64,000 nucleotides of DNA from Sphingomonas bisphenolicum (GTDB lineage Bacteria; Pseudomonadota; Alphaproteobacteria; Sphingomonadales; Sphingomonadaceae), in contig NZ_AP018817.1 in NCBI RefSeq assembly GCF_024349785.1, forward strand, positions 589,501 to 653,500, written 5' to 3'. The translations under genes were made by a program, and so were the position numbers. Under the pieces are notes generated by a model that saw only the letters and a program-made list of their open reading frames with translations, did not search any database and was not told the DNA's origin. Each line of letters begins with the position of its first letter. Positions within the stretch are counted from its first letter, which is position 1. Shown here one piece after another: positions 52,210-60,677 of this stretch.

Positions 52210-53282
52210 TGCAGGACGGCGTGGATCCGAGGAGCGAGATGGATGACCGCACCGTCGAGCCGGTTGTTCGCATGCCATCAGCGGGATTGTCAGCTACTGC
52301 CATTGCCATCATCTGCGTCGTCTTGGGGATTGGGTTGTTTCTGATCCTCGACGGCAATCGCCGCCGTAACGCGCAGGCCAGTGCCAAGGCTCCACCCACT
52401 GAGGCCATGCTGGTCGCGCCGCAACCGCTGGCGGTGCCGCTGCCAATGCTCGAACCAGTGCAGGCCGTTGTGATGCCCGACAGCGCCGCGAGTCCGACCC
52501 CGCCCGTGCCGCCCGTGGTCGAGCGGTCGCAGCCCATGGCTTCAGGGCCGGTCTACATGCCACCGATGCCGCCAATGCAGACGGAAACATCGCCCCCCGC
52601 GCGAGCAAGGGCGCAGGGCAGTGATTCGCCGCTGATCATTGATCTGGCTTCGGGCGATGGCTTGGGCAATGCGGCTGCCGCATCCGGCGCAGCAGGCGAT
52701 GATCAGGCCGTCCGCGCCAGCGTCATCCGCAATCGCGCCAATCTCGTACCCCAGGGATCGATGATTAGCGCCGTGCTGGAGACGCCGATCGACAGCCGCA
52801 GGCCTGGCCTGGTGCGCGCCATCGTGTCGCGGGATGCGAGAGGTTTTGATGGGACGCGCGTGTTGATCCCGCGCGGTAGCCGGTTGATCGGTGAGGCGGC
52901 AGGGGACTCGAAGCCGGGGCAAAGGCGGGTTCTGGTGACCTGGAACCGACTTATCCGACCCGATGGCGTCGCCATCCGTATCGGCTCCCCTGCTGCCGAT
53001 GTGCTGGGCGGCGCTGGCATCCGCGGCAAGGTCAACAACCATTTCATCGAGAGGTTCGGCAATGCCGTGCTGCAATCGGCGCTGACCATCGGGGTCAACA
53101 TTGCTTCGCAGCCTAAGAGCAACTCGGTGATTGTAGGGCTGCCTGGGCAGATTGGCGCGACGGGTCAGAATTTCCTGCCCAATGTCGATCCGTCGCCGAC
53201 CATCAAGGTGGCCTCGGGCGCTGAGATATCGGTGTTCGTGGCGCGGGATCTGGACTTTAGCGGCACTGGGCTGCGCCGGTGA
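52209..53282 (+). CDS. virB10: VirB10 type IV secretion scaffold protein
   Basis: A 357-residue protein. One transmembrane helix (LSATAIAIICVVLGIGLFLI, residues about 27-46) precedes a long Pro-rich periplasmic linker (to about residue 140). The TrbI/VirB10 beta-barrel domain follows: NLVPQGSMISAVLETPIDSR, VLIPRGSRLIGE, VLVTWNRLIRPDGVAI. VirB10 spans both membranes and gates the pore. ATG shares one base with the virB9 stop. Confidence 0.94.
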   Translation: MQDGVDPRSEMDDRTVEPVVRMPSAGLSATAIAIICVVLGIGLFLILDGNRRRNAQASAKAPPTEAMLVAPQPLAVPLPMLEPVQAVVMPDSAASPTPPVPPVVERSQPMASGPVYMPPMPPMQTETSPPARARAQGSDSPLIIDLASGDGLGNAAAASGAAGDDQAVRASVIRNRANLVPQGSMISAVLETPIDSRRPGLVRAIVSRDARGFDGTRVLIPRGSRLIGEAAGDSKPGQRRVLVTWNRLIRPDGVAIRIGSPAADVLGGAGIRGKVNNHFIERFGNAVLQSALTIGVNIASQPKSNSVIVGLPGQIGATGQNFLPNVDPSPTIKVASGAEISVFVARDLDFSGTGLRR

Positions 53283-54283
53283 GTGAGCAGCATAGGTCGA
53301 TCGACGCAGCGCCAGAAGGTGCGACCCTCTCGGACTTTCCGTTTCTGGACGCCTATCTGGCTCCCATCTCCGGCGTGCTGGTCCAGCCCGATGTCACCGA
53401 CATCTATATCAATCATCCCGGCGAAATCTGGATCGAGCGACTGGGCGGCGGCATCGAACGGGAGGAAGTCCCTGCGTTAACCGAGGCAGGGCTTTGGCGG
53501 CTTGCTCGGCAGATTGCCAGCCTCTCGCATCAGGGCATCAATCGGGAGCATCCCTTGCTGTCAGCACGGCTCCCCGATGGATCGCGGGTTCAGATCGTTG
53601 CGCCTCCTGCGACGCGGGGACCGCTCGCCATGGCGATCCGTCGCCATGTATCGGCCAGCCTCACGCTGGAGGATTATGCCAGGAGCGGTGCGTTCGACGA
53701 ACCGGAGCCGGAAGCGGCAGAGCTGCCAGCTATTAGTCGCGACGATCGGGTGTCGATGCTGGCTGACGCTGTGCGGCAGCGCAAGACGATCCTGATCTCA
53801 GGGGGCACTTCTACGGGTAAGACCACGTTCCTCAACGCCTTGATGCGCGAGATCCCGCGCGAGGAGCGGCTGATCCTGATCGAGGACACGCCGGAATTGC
53901 AGGTCGATCATCCCAATGTGGTCGGATTGGTGGCGGTCAAAGGGGAACTGGGTGAGGCCAAAGTCAACGCAGACGATCTTCTCCAGGCATCGCTGCGGAT
54001 GCGGCCTGATCGTATCATCCTGGGCGAGCTGAGAGGCACGGAGGCCTATACCTTCCTGCGCGCCATCAATACCGGGCATCCCGGTTCGATGACCACCATC
54101 CATGCCGACAGTCCCGCCAAGGCGATCGAGCAATTGGCGCTAATCATCCTGCAATCTGGCACGCGGCTCACTCGGGACGACATTGCCCATTATATCCGTG
54201 GCACGGTCGATCTGTTCGTTCAGTTGGAAAGGCGCGGCGGCAAGCGGTTCATCCACACGATCGCAGACAAGGACGCGCTGTAG
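53279..54283 (+). CDS. virB11: VirB11 type IV secretion hexameric ATPase
   Basis: A 334-residue PilT/VirB11 ATPase. Walker A is ISGGTSTGKTTFLNALM near residue 183, the Asp box RLILIEDTPELQ, Walker B region LRMRPDRIILGELRGTEAYT, and the His box TGHPGSMTTIHADSP. It switches the apparatus between pilus building and substrate transfer. The start is GTG 53279, overlapping the virB10 stop (GTGA). It is the last gene of the operon, with a converging pilin-like gene 3 bp later. Confidence 0.94.
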   Translation: MSEQHRSIDAAPEGATLSDFPFLDAYLAPISGVLVQPDVTDIYINHPGEIWIERLGGGIEREEVPALTEAGLWRLARQIASLSHQGINREHPLLSARLPDGSRVQIVAPPATRGPLAMAIRRHVSASLTLEDYARSGAFDEPEPEAAELPAISRDDRVSMLADAVRQRKTILISGGTSTGKTTFLNALMREIPREERLILIEDTPELQVDHPNVVGLVAVKGELGEAKVNADDLLQASLRMRPDRIILGELRGTEAYTFLRAINTGHPGSMTTIHADSPAKAIEQLALIILQSGTRLTRDDIAHYIRGTVDLFVQLERRGGKRFIHTIADKDAL

Positions 54284-54286
54284 CAG

Positions 54287-54637
54287 TTACCAGCCGGGCG
54301 GTAGCGCCGCACCGGCATAGGGATCATAGTGTTGTGGCGCGCGGGGCGTCGGTGGCGTCACGAGGGGCTCCTCGCTGACCTGTCGCTTGGCAATCATGTT
54401 TGTTGACGCCGCACCCATCAGCCCGCCCGCGATAATAGGAGCGCCAAAAATCAGGAAGCAGCCCATGATAGTTGCTGCGCTACGCCTCCAATCAAAGCGA
54501 CCACTGAACATCAGAAAGCCCAGCACGGCGATGGCAAGGGTAGCAATCGCAGTCGCCATGCTCCCGGTCATCAGATCGCTGATCCAAGCGGTGCTGGCGG
54601 TCAAACCCGATGGTGACAACGGTGCTTCCCCACTCAC
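54287..54637 (-). CDS. Second VirB2/TrbC-like pilin gene
   Basis: A 116-residue protein resembling the operon's VirB2: AIATLAIAVLGFLMFSGRFD then WRRSAATIMGCFLIFGAPII, where the G-R-x-(N/D)-W-R loop and the G-C-F-(I/L)-(L/I)-F-G stretch match. Unlike VirB2 it has no clear signal peptide (MSGEAPLSPSGLTASTAWIS) and carries a Pro-rich C-terminal tail. It could be an alternative or minor pilin. The start is GTG 54635-54637, overlapping the lectin-type mini-Rhs stop (GTGA), so the pair is translationally coupled. Confidence 0.8.
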   Translation of the reverse strand: MSGEAPLSPSGLTASTAWISDLMTGSMATAIATLAIAVLGFLMFSGRFDWRRSAATIMGCFLIFGAPIIAGGLMGAASTNMIAKRQVSEEPLVTPPTPRAPQHYDPYAGAALPPGW

Positions 54638-55167
54638 TGCGCGGTATTGGTAGCCCAGACCGCGACGTTATCGCCTGAGACGATTACGAGATTTCCATCA
54701 TTTTGCATTTGCAGGCGAGCGCAGCGATTTCCGCCTGTGTTTGAGGCCCAAACAGGGATGCCGGCACCATTATAGACTACCAAATTTCCATCGCCCTGAA
54801 ATTTGACAAACGATCCGGTTCCCACCGTGTTAGACGCCCATATTGCACCTGCCGGACCATAGAGAACGAGATTGCCATCGGATTGCATGCTCAGAACATA
54901 TAGCCCGTTGGGGGAGGTATAAGTCTGTCCTGCGTTTAGTCTCATGCCCAGCAGAATGGACTTATAGTTCGTCCGGTTATCGGCCTGATCATAAGCGATA
55001 TCGACGTCACGGCCGTCCTGCGTCGCCGAGTTGTATATGCAGCTTTCTGTCAAACGTCCCAATGCGTCATAGCGATAGCCGACGCTGTCGGCGGAAGCAG
55101 GGTTAGCTCCGATCAGCGGTGCAATCACTATCAACAGGTTGCGGACAGTCTTCTTGCTCCAAGCCAT
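54634..55167 (-). CDS. Secreted mini-Rhs protein with B-lectin-like domain
   Basis: A 177-residue exported protein. A signal peptide (MAWSKKTVRNLLIVIAPLIG to PASA) is followed by a single YD repeat: YRYDALGRLTESCIYNSATQ and IAYDQADNRTNYK. The rest is a bulb-type mannose-lectin-like domain with three sugar-site motifs, MQSDGNLVLYG, FQGDGNLVVYNG and MQNDGNLVIVSG, and WASN repeats. In the last motif the usual Tyr is replaced. The lectin fold suggests glycan binding outside the cell. It is coupled to the second pilin-like gene and mirrors the mini-Rhs/virB2 pair at the other end of the T4SS operon. Confidence 0.85.
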   Translation of the reverse strand: MAWSKKTVRNLLIVIAPLIGANPASADSVGYRYDALGRLTESCIYNSATQDGRDVDIAYDQADNRTNYKSILLGMRLNAGQTYTSPNGLYVLSMQSDGNLVLYGPAGAIWASNTVGTGSFVKFQGDGNLVVYNGAGIPVWASNTGGNRCARLQMQNDGNLVIVSGDNVAVWATNTAQ

Positions 55168-56006
55168 GGCTCCAACTCCCCCTAGTGGTTACCCTATCTT
55201 CCTCTAAGATCAGGTACCGATGGTCAAGGCACGGAATGGCATGCGCACCAGATACACCGTCATTCCCAGCGATTTAGACCCAACATATGGCAAATTCACA
55301 CATTCGCCACCAGTCGCGGTTGGTCGACTTGGTTCGTACACGTTCGCTGAAGACCGTTTGGCGCGTATCGTCGGTTTTCAGGATGAATTGAGCTGTCGTA
55401 GCCGGTCCGTTTTATGGCGAGGGTGGGACAATTGCGACTGTCCGGAATCAGAATGGCACTTACGGTAAGCGGACATTGGACTGACTAGACACCCGTCAGC
55501 TGCTTCACGCCTTCGATCTTGGTCAGGTGCCTGCGGACAAACTCAAATAGGCCTATGACTGTTGCGATGAGACGCTCATGCGCCGTTATCGCACCGATTT
55601 TAAGACCCAAATGCGTACGCCCAAGTGAGCCCGCACAACTTTTGCGAGACGCATACTTGGCTAAGTGCCGCTTTTAAGTCGTAGACCGTCAGCCACTTTG
55701 CGCGACCTCTGGATTGTGTTGCGAGAAACGGCTTGCCTTGCGCCACGGAAGCGCTTAGAACATATCAAGAACGACTAGTTGCCTTTCGCAGCCCCTTGGG
55801 TCCAGCGTCGATCGCCGCAGCTTGGCTACTCTTGCGGATCGGCGGTCATTTTGTCATGCGATCGCGGCTTGGCTGTCGCATCGGGATATGACAATCTGAC
55901 TTGCTCGGGGCGTATAGTCGCTTTGCTTCGGGAGGACCTGGGAGGCCATGACGGCGATCATTGCAAGTACTCCAGATCGCCGCCGCATCAATTCCTGGGC
56001 CGGATC
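55168..56006. other. Gene-poor stretch with decayed coding remnants
   Basis: No intact gene was found in these 839 bp. Two short open pieces look like worn-out coding sequence: 55392-55484 reads VVAGPFYGEGGTIATVRNQN and ends NGTYGKRTLD-stop, and 55494-55628 reads RQLLHAFDLGQVPADKLK, a stop, then AYDCCDETLMRRYRTDFKTQ. I could not assign them to a family. The part near 55860-56006 probably contains the promoter of the truncated gene that follows. Confidence 0.4.
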
Positions 56007-56198
56007 GTGACCAGCCGTTTTCGTCTCGCGTTGCTTCCCGCTTCGGATGGCGATTGCATGATCTTGAGCTGGGGCCAAGATAGCGCTCTGCATCACATGG
56101 TAATCGACGGGGGACGATCAGGCACTTATCCGGCCTTGTTCGACCGGTTGGAGAGCATGGCGCAAAGGTGCGAAACCCTCGATCTGTATGTCCTCACA
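56007..56198 (+). pseudogene. MBL-fold metallohydrolase, cut off by an IS21 element
   Basis: From a GTG at 56007 the frame reads VTSRFRLALLPASDGDCMIL, HHMVIDGGRSGTYPALFDRL and LDLYVLT, after which the IS21 end begins. This is the N-terminus of ComEC/Rec2-like metallo-beta-lactamase-fold proteins, which continue with the H-x-D-x-D-H metal motif at exactly this point. About 64 residues remain, with no metal ligands, so the gene is dead here. The missing part is not found on the far side of the element. Confidence 0.7.
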
Positions 56199-56202
56199 TG
56201 TG

Positions 56203-56260
56203 GATCGGCGTGCAAAAAGGACCCCGTTAGCGGGGTGATCGGCGTCTAAAAGGGACCCCT
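56203..56260 (+). repeat. Left terminal repeats of IS21 copy A
   Basis: Two copies, 56203-56225 (GATCGGCGTGCAAAAAGGAC plus CCC) and 56237-56260 (GATCGGCGTCTAAAAGGGAC plus CCCT). They recur inverted at the right end at 58667-58688 and 58690-58713. A CCCCG/CGGGG hairpin lies between the left copies. Confidence 0.88.
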
Positions 56261-56310
56261 CATTTCGATGGTTTAAGCAGCCGGCTGGATTTTCAGGCGG
56301 CGAGATCGGG

Positions 56311-57825
56311 ATGTTGGTTTTGGAGACAGTTGTTCGGATCCGGCGCGAGTATGCCGGAGGCAAGGCGATCAAGGCGATCGCACGGGATCTGCATGTGTCG
56401 CGGAAGGTCATCCGCAAAGCGGTCCGAGCGCCGGAGGGCGCCTTTGATTATCAGCGCAAGGTTCAGCCGCTGCCCAGGATCGGTCCGTTCCAGGAGCGCC
56501 TGAACACGCTGCTGGAAGAGAACGAGCTGCGCGGCAGGCGTGACCGGCTGCGGATGACGCGGATCCATGACCTGCTGGTGCGAGAAGGCTTTGAGGGTTC
56601 TTACGATGCGGTGCGGCGCTATGCGACGCGCTGGAAGATCGAGCGGCGCAAGGATGCTGGCGATGGCGTCATCGCCTTCATCCCGCTGATGTTCAGGCCA
56701 GGCGAGGCCTACCAGTTCGACTGGAGCCACGAAGATGTTGAGATCGCCGGGGCACCGATGCGGGTGAAGGTCGCACATATGCGCCTGTGTGCGTCGCGCG
56801 GGGTCTATGTCCGGGCCTATCCTCGCGAGAGCCAGGAGATGCTGTTCGACGCGCATGCGCGCGGCTTTGCCTTCTTCGGCGGCGTGCCAGGGCGCGGCAT
56901 CTACGATAATATGAAGACGGCTGTGACGAGCGTATTCACCGGCAAGGAACGCGTCTTCAACCGGCGGTTCCTGATCATGACCGACCATTATATGGTCGAG
57001 CCCACGGCCTGCTCGCCTGCGGCGGGATGGGAGAAGGGTCAGGTCGAGAACCAGGTGCAGACGATCCGGGGTCGCTTCTTCCAGCCCCGGTTGCGGTTCG
57101 CCAGTCTCGAAGAGCTCAATGGCTGGCTGGAGGCCGAGTGTCGGCGCTGGGCGGAACGGCAGCCCCATCCCGAGCAGGGCGAGCTGACCGTGGCGCAGGT
57201 GCTGGAGATAGAACGATCTGCGCTGCAGCCGATGCTGGGACCGTTCGACGGCTTCAATGAGAGCGAGCATGCCGTGACCGGCACCTGCCTGATCAGCTTC
57301 GACCGCAACCGCTACTCGGTGCTCTCGACGGTGGCACGACGCACCGTACAGGTCCGCGCCTATGCCGATCGCATCGTCGTTCGCTGCGGCGAAGAGGTTG
57401 TCGCGGAACATCCTCGCTACTTTGGGCGCAACCGCACAATCTATGATCCCTGGCATTATCTGCCGGTGCTGGCCCGCAAGCCAGGCGCGTTGCGGAACGG
57501 TGCCCCCTTCCAGGACTGGGATCTGCCACCGGCGCTTGCCCGCCTGCGCCGCAAGCTGGGTAATGGCGACGATGCTGATCGCCGGTTCGTCCGTGTGTTG
57601 TCGGCCGTACTGACCGATGGCCTGGAGCCTGTCGAAGCCGCTGTGCGTGAGGCACTGGCGACGGGCACGGCGAGCGACGACCTGATCCTCAACATCCTGG
57701 CACGACGCCGGGAACCGCCGCGTCCGCTGACGATCCTCACCTCCGAGGATGGGGCTCTGCGCCATCCCCCGATCGCCGACTGCGCCCGTTACGACCAGCT
57801 GAGGACCTTCGATGCAGCGGCATGA
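56311..57825 (+). CDS. istA: IS21 family transposase IstA
   Basis: A 504-residue transposase. The N-terminal helix-turn-helix is [20 protein letters not shown]. The DDE integrase core includes [14 protein letters not shown] (first Asp), [10 protein letters not shown] (second Asp) and [19 protein letters not shown] (Glu). A C-terminal Mu-like domain follows. It forms the transposition complex with IstB. The start at 56311 is the best visible; the stop overlaps the istB start by 14 nt. Confidence 0.94.
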   Translation: MLVLETVVRIRREYAGGKAIKAIARDLHVSRKVIRKAVRAPEGAFDYQRKVQPLPRIGPFQERLNTLLEENELRGRRDRLRMTRIHDLLVREGFEGSYDAVRRYATRWKIERRKDAGDGVIAFIPLMFRPGEAYQFDWSHEDVEIAGAPMRVKVAHMRLCASRGVYVRAYPRESQEMLFDAHARGFAFFGGVPGRGIYDNMKTAVTSVFTGKERVFNRRFLIMTDHYMVEPTACSPAAGWEKGQVENQVQTIRGRFFQPRLRFASLEELNGWLEAECRRWAERQPHPEQGELTVAQVLEIERSALQPMLGPFDGFNESEHAVTGTCLISFDRNRYSVLSTVARRTVQVRAYADRIVVRCGEEVVAEHPRYFGRNRTIYDPWHYLPVLARKPGALRNGAPFQDWDLPPALARLRRKLGNGDDADRRFVRVLSAVLTDGLEPVEAAVREALATGTASDDLILNILARRREPPRPLTILTSEDGALRHPPIADCARYDQLRTFDAAA

Positions 57826-58540
57826 TATGATCGAGGCCATGCGCGGGCTTGGACTCAAGGGCATGGCGGGCGCGTTCGACGATGCCGTCACCACAGGCCT
57901 TCAGCGCCAGCGCACCACCATGGAGATACTGACCGACCTCCTGCGAGCGGAGGCGACGCATCGTCATGCCGCGTCGATCCGATACCGGATGGCCGCTGCC
58001 AGGCTGCCAGTCGTGAAGGACATCGATGCCTTCCGGTTCGAGGGTGCCCCGATCAACGAGGGGCTGGTGCGTTCATTGCACAGCGGCGCGTTCCTGCCCG
58101 CACGGCGCAATATCGTCCTGGTCGGCGGCACAGGCACAGGAAAGACCCATCTGGCCATCGCCATCACCGCCAATGTTGTGCGCTCAGGCGCCCGGGGCCG
58201 CTACTTCAACACGGTCGATCTGGTGACCCGCCTCGAAGAGGAGGCCAGGATCGGCAAGAGTGGCGCTCTCGCCGCCCAGCTATCCCGTCTCGATCTGATC
58301 GTACTCGACGAACTGGGCTATCTGCCGTTCGCCCGATCAGGCGGCCAGTTGCTGTTCCACCTGATCAGCAAACTCTATGAGCAGACCAGTGTCATCATCA
58401 CCACCAACCTCGCCTTTGGCGAGTGGCCCACCGTGTTCGGCGATCCCAAGATGACCACCGCGCTCCTCGACCGCGTCACCCATCATTGCGACATCGTCGA
58501 GACCGGCAATGACAGCTGGCGCTTCAAAAACCGCAGCTGA
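57812..58540 (+). CDS. istB: IS21 family helper ATPase IstB
   Basis: A 242-residue AAA+ protein. Walker A is [16 protein letters not shown] near residue 107, Walker B region [14 protein letters not shown], and sensor residues are in [20 protein letters not shown]. IstB assembles on DNA and directs IstA to target sites. It overlaps istA by 14 nt. Confidence 0.95.
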   Translation: MQRHDMIEAMRGLGLKGMAGAFDDAVTTGLQRQRTTMEILTDLLRAEATHRHAASIRYRMAAARLPVVKDIDAFRFEGAPINEGLVRSLHSGAFLPARRNIVLVGGTGTGKTHLAIAITANVVRSGARGRYFNTVDLVTRLEEEARIGKSGALAAQLSRLDLIVLDELGYLPFARSGGQLLFHLISKLYEQTSVIITTNLAFGEWPTVFGDPKMTTALLDRVTHHCDIVETGNDSWRFKNRS

Positions 58541-58570
58541 TCCGCCCCAGCGGGCATCAATTAGAAGATG

Positions 58571-58631
58571 CCTTGCGCTGCGCGCGGCGTAGGGAGGGCG
58601 TAGCCCTCCCTACGCCGCGCGCAGCGCAAGG
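58571..58631. repeat. Perfect 29 bp hairpin after istB
   Basis: Arms 58571-58599 and 58603-58631 are exact reverse complements with a 3 nt GTA loop. The arm begins CCTTGCGCTGCGCGCGGCG. It lies between the istB stop and the right terminal repeats, inside the element. It has no T-run, so it may block incoming transcription or translation rather than act as a classic terminator. Confidence 0.9.
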
Positions 58632-58666
58632 AAGCCCGTCACATCAACCGTGCGCAATCCAGACAG

Positions 58667-58713
58667 GGGGTCCCTTTTGCGCGCCGATAAGGGGTCCCGT
58701 TTGCACGCCGATT
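58667..58713 (-). repeat. Right terminal repeats of IS21 copy A
   Basis: Inner copy 58667-58688 and outer copy 58690-58713. Read on the minus strand they are ATCGGCGCGCAAAAGGGACC and AATCGGCGTGCAAACGGGAC, matching the left-end repeats. Confidence 0.88.
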
Positions 58714-58717
58714 GACA

Positions 58718-59848
58718 GACATCGAGGAATATGGCGCCGAGCGGTGGCTGGCGGAACTGGCGCTTGCGCTCAGGGAGGAGACGTACCAGCCGGAACCGAT
58801 CAGACGTGTCTACATACCAAAAGCCAACGGCAAACTCAGGCCGCTGGGCATTTCCACCGTGCGGGATCGGGTCTGCATGACAGCAGCGATGCTGGTGCTT
58901 GAGCCGATCTTCGAAGCCGACCTTCCACCGGAAATCTATGCCTATCGCGCCGGGCGCAATGCCCAGCAGGCCGTGGTTGAGGTGGAGGAGCAGCTGTTCC
59001 GTGGCCGTCCGGATGTCGTGGACGCCGACCTTGCCGACTACTTTGGCACCATCCCACACCTGGAGTTGATGAAATCAGTGTCGCGCCGGATCGTCGATCC
59101 GCGCGTGCTGCATCTGATCAAGTCCTGGCTGGAATGCGCTGTCGAGGAAACGGACGACAGGGGCCGGAAGAAGCGAACGACGCAGGCGCGCGATCAGCGG
59201 CGCGGTATCCCGCAAGGATCACCCATCTCACCGCTGCTGGCGAATATCTACATGCGCCGGTTCGTGCTGGGATGGCGGAAGCTCGGCCTTGGGCAACGCC
59301 TTGGCTCGCGGCTCATCACCTATGCCGACGACCTCGTGATCCTGTGTGAGAAGGGCAACGCGGAAGCTGCGCTCGATCACATGTGCGGGCTCATGGAGAA
59401 GCTGAAGCTGACGGTGAACGAGGAGAAGACACGCATCTGCAAGGTGCCGGACGAAACGTTCGATTTTCTGGGATACACGTTCGGTACGATGTACTCCGCG
59501 AAAACCGGCAAAGCCTATATGGGCCACCGGCCATCAAAGAAAAGCATTCAGCGCGTGATCGCAACGATCCACGAACTGACGGACCGAGCGCGTACATGGC
59601 AGGATACCACATATCTGGTGGCCAAGATGAACCGGGTGCTGCGCGGATGGGCCAACTACTTCTCGGTTGGCACTACCAGCAGAGCATATCGGGCCGTCGA
59701 CAGCTACGCAGTGGTGCGGTTGCGTCGGTGGCTGCGCGCCAAATACAAGACCAGACGACGGCGAGAGGGAGCCTATCACGACCCTGAGCTATACGAGCGC
59801 TTCGGCCTCGTGCGTCTGGCTAACGTGGCCGCGGCCCGCCGTGGGTGA
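58718..59848 (+). pseudogene. ltrA: Group II intron reverse transcriptase/maturase, 5' end lost
   Basis: About 376 residues. RT domains: [40 protein letters not shown] and the active-site YADD in [15 protein letters not shown]. The maturase X domain/GIIM region is [20 protein letters not shown]. The N-terminus starts directly at the IS21 edge ([18 protein letters not shown]), so the true start codon and RT-0/RT-1 part are gone. In the intact intron this protein aids splicing and retrohoming. The intron RNA's 5' half is also missing. Confidence 0.88.
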
Positions 59849-59868
59849 AGGCGTGATGTCTTGTCCGA

Positions 59869-59901
59869 GAGCCGGATGCGGGAGATCTGCACGTCCGGTT
59901 C
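59869..59901 (+). ncRNA. Group II intron domain V
   Basis: GAGCCGGATGCGGGAGATCT continues to GCACGTCCGGTTC, the 33-34 nt hairpin with AGC-type catalytic triad position, bulge and GAGA-type loop expected of domain V. It follows the maturase stop by 21 nt, as usual. A domain VI-like stretch and the intron 3' end should lie at about 59902-59960 but were not fixed precisely. The remaining 59961-60028 shows no gene. Confidence 0.85.
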
Positions 59902-60028
59902 GATGAGCAGGGAGTGGAAACGGACCGTCTGGCAAGCCCCACAGGCGCGCCGCACGACACCGCGCCACTTCCTGACTCTACCGGAAGGAGAAATTCCGGG
60001 TGACCGATTCGGTCACCCGGGATGCAAG

Positions 60029-60568
60029 TCAATCAACCAACGAAAGAACCGTTGGAAGACGGGCCGGACCTGGCATGACCTTTTCGTATTCGAATAAGCG
60101 CTGGGGTCCGGAGACGTCTAATTTTGATGTCCAACCGCCGCCGTAGTCGAAGTTCAGCGTCCAGTCCTCGTAAAATACCATGTGGATAGCATATTCTTCG
60201 GTGCGTACGATCCCAAGAGTCTTCCAATTGACGTAGCCGCCCGGTTCTACGAGCTTGATTTTCAGCCTCCATCCCTGATGGCAGATAATCGCAGGACGCC
60301 TCCGGAAGGGCAAAACGCCCTTAGGCATTTCGGCGCCCAACTGTAGCGATGCGGTGCCAGCATGACGACCATAGATCGGGTAGGCCTCGTGCTGCAGGTC
60401 AACGTACGAAAAAGGCGGTCGATGTTGTCCCTGACGTAGCTGAACAGCGAACTTTCCATGCGGTCGATTCACCACCCAGTAAGGCGTATGTTCGGAGTCC
60501 GTGGAGACAAATAGACCCGTCGGCGTGTAACAACCTAAGGGTTGAACTGATTCGAATGCGTCGGTCAT
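60029..60568 (-). CDS. Hypothetical protein
   Basis: A 179-residue soluble protein that I do not recognise. AAAGGA precedes ATG 60568. The sequence is rich in aromatic residues and beta-strand-like segments (YVDLQHEAYPIYGRHAGTAS, YAIHMVFYEDWTLNFDYGGG) with no signal peptide, membrane helix or obvious catalytic motif. It ends beside the group II intron remnant and lies 109 bp downstream of the HUH-like gene on the same strand, so the two might be co-transcribed. Confidence 0.55.
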   Translation of the reverse strand: MTDAFESVQPLGCYTPTGLFVSTDSEHTPYWVVNRPHGKFAVQLRQGQHRPPFSYVDLQHEAYPIYGRHAGTASLQLGAEMPKGVLPFRRRPAIICHQGWRLKIKLVEPGGYVNWKTLGIVRTEEYAIHMVFYEDWTLNFDYGGGWTSKLDVSGPQRLFEYEKVMPGPARLPTVLSLVD

Positions 60569-60677
60569 AGGAAAATCCTTTGTCGGCTATTTGGATCAAA
60601 GCTTGTAGGCGGCACTCAGCGAGAGCTTCCGTGTGCGCGCGCTGGGCTGCCTTCGTTTGGGTTGGGCATAACGGTCG

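Larger units (their letters stand above)
56199..58717 (+). mobile_element. IS21-family insertion sequence, copy A
   Basis: A 2.52 kb element with istA and istB. It begins TGTGGATCGGCGTGC and its other end, read inward, is TGTCAATCGGCGTGC, with the TG...CA tips of the family. Each end holds two IstA-type binding repeats. The flanks share no target duplication (CCTCACA on the left, GACATCG on the right) and belong to unrelated genes, an MBL-fold gene and a group II intron ORF, so a deletion or recombination next to the element is likely. Confidence 0.92.

Noticed and set aside
55220..55468. An 82-codon rightward gene after the lectin-type gene
   Set aside because: Its composition looks random, and a neighbouring frame contains more protein-like but broken sequence.
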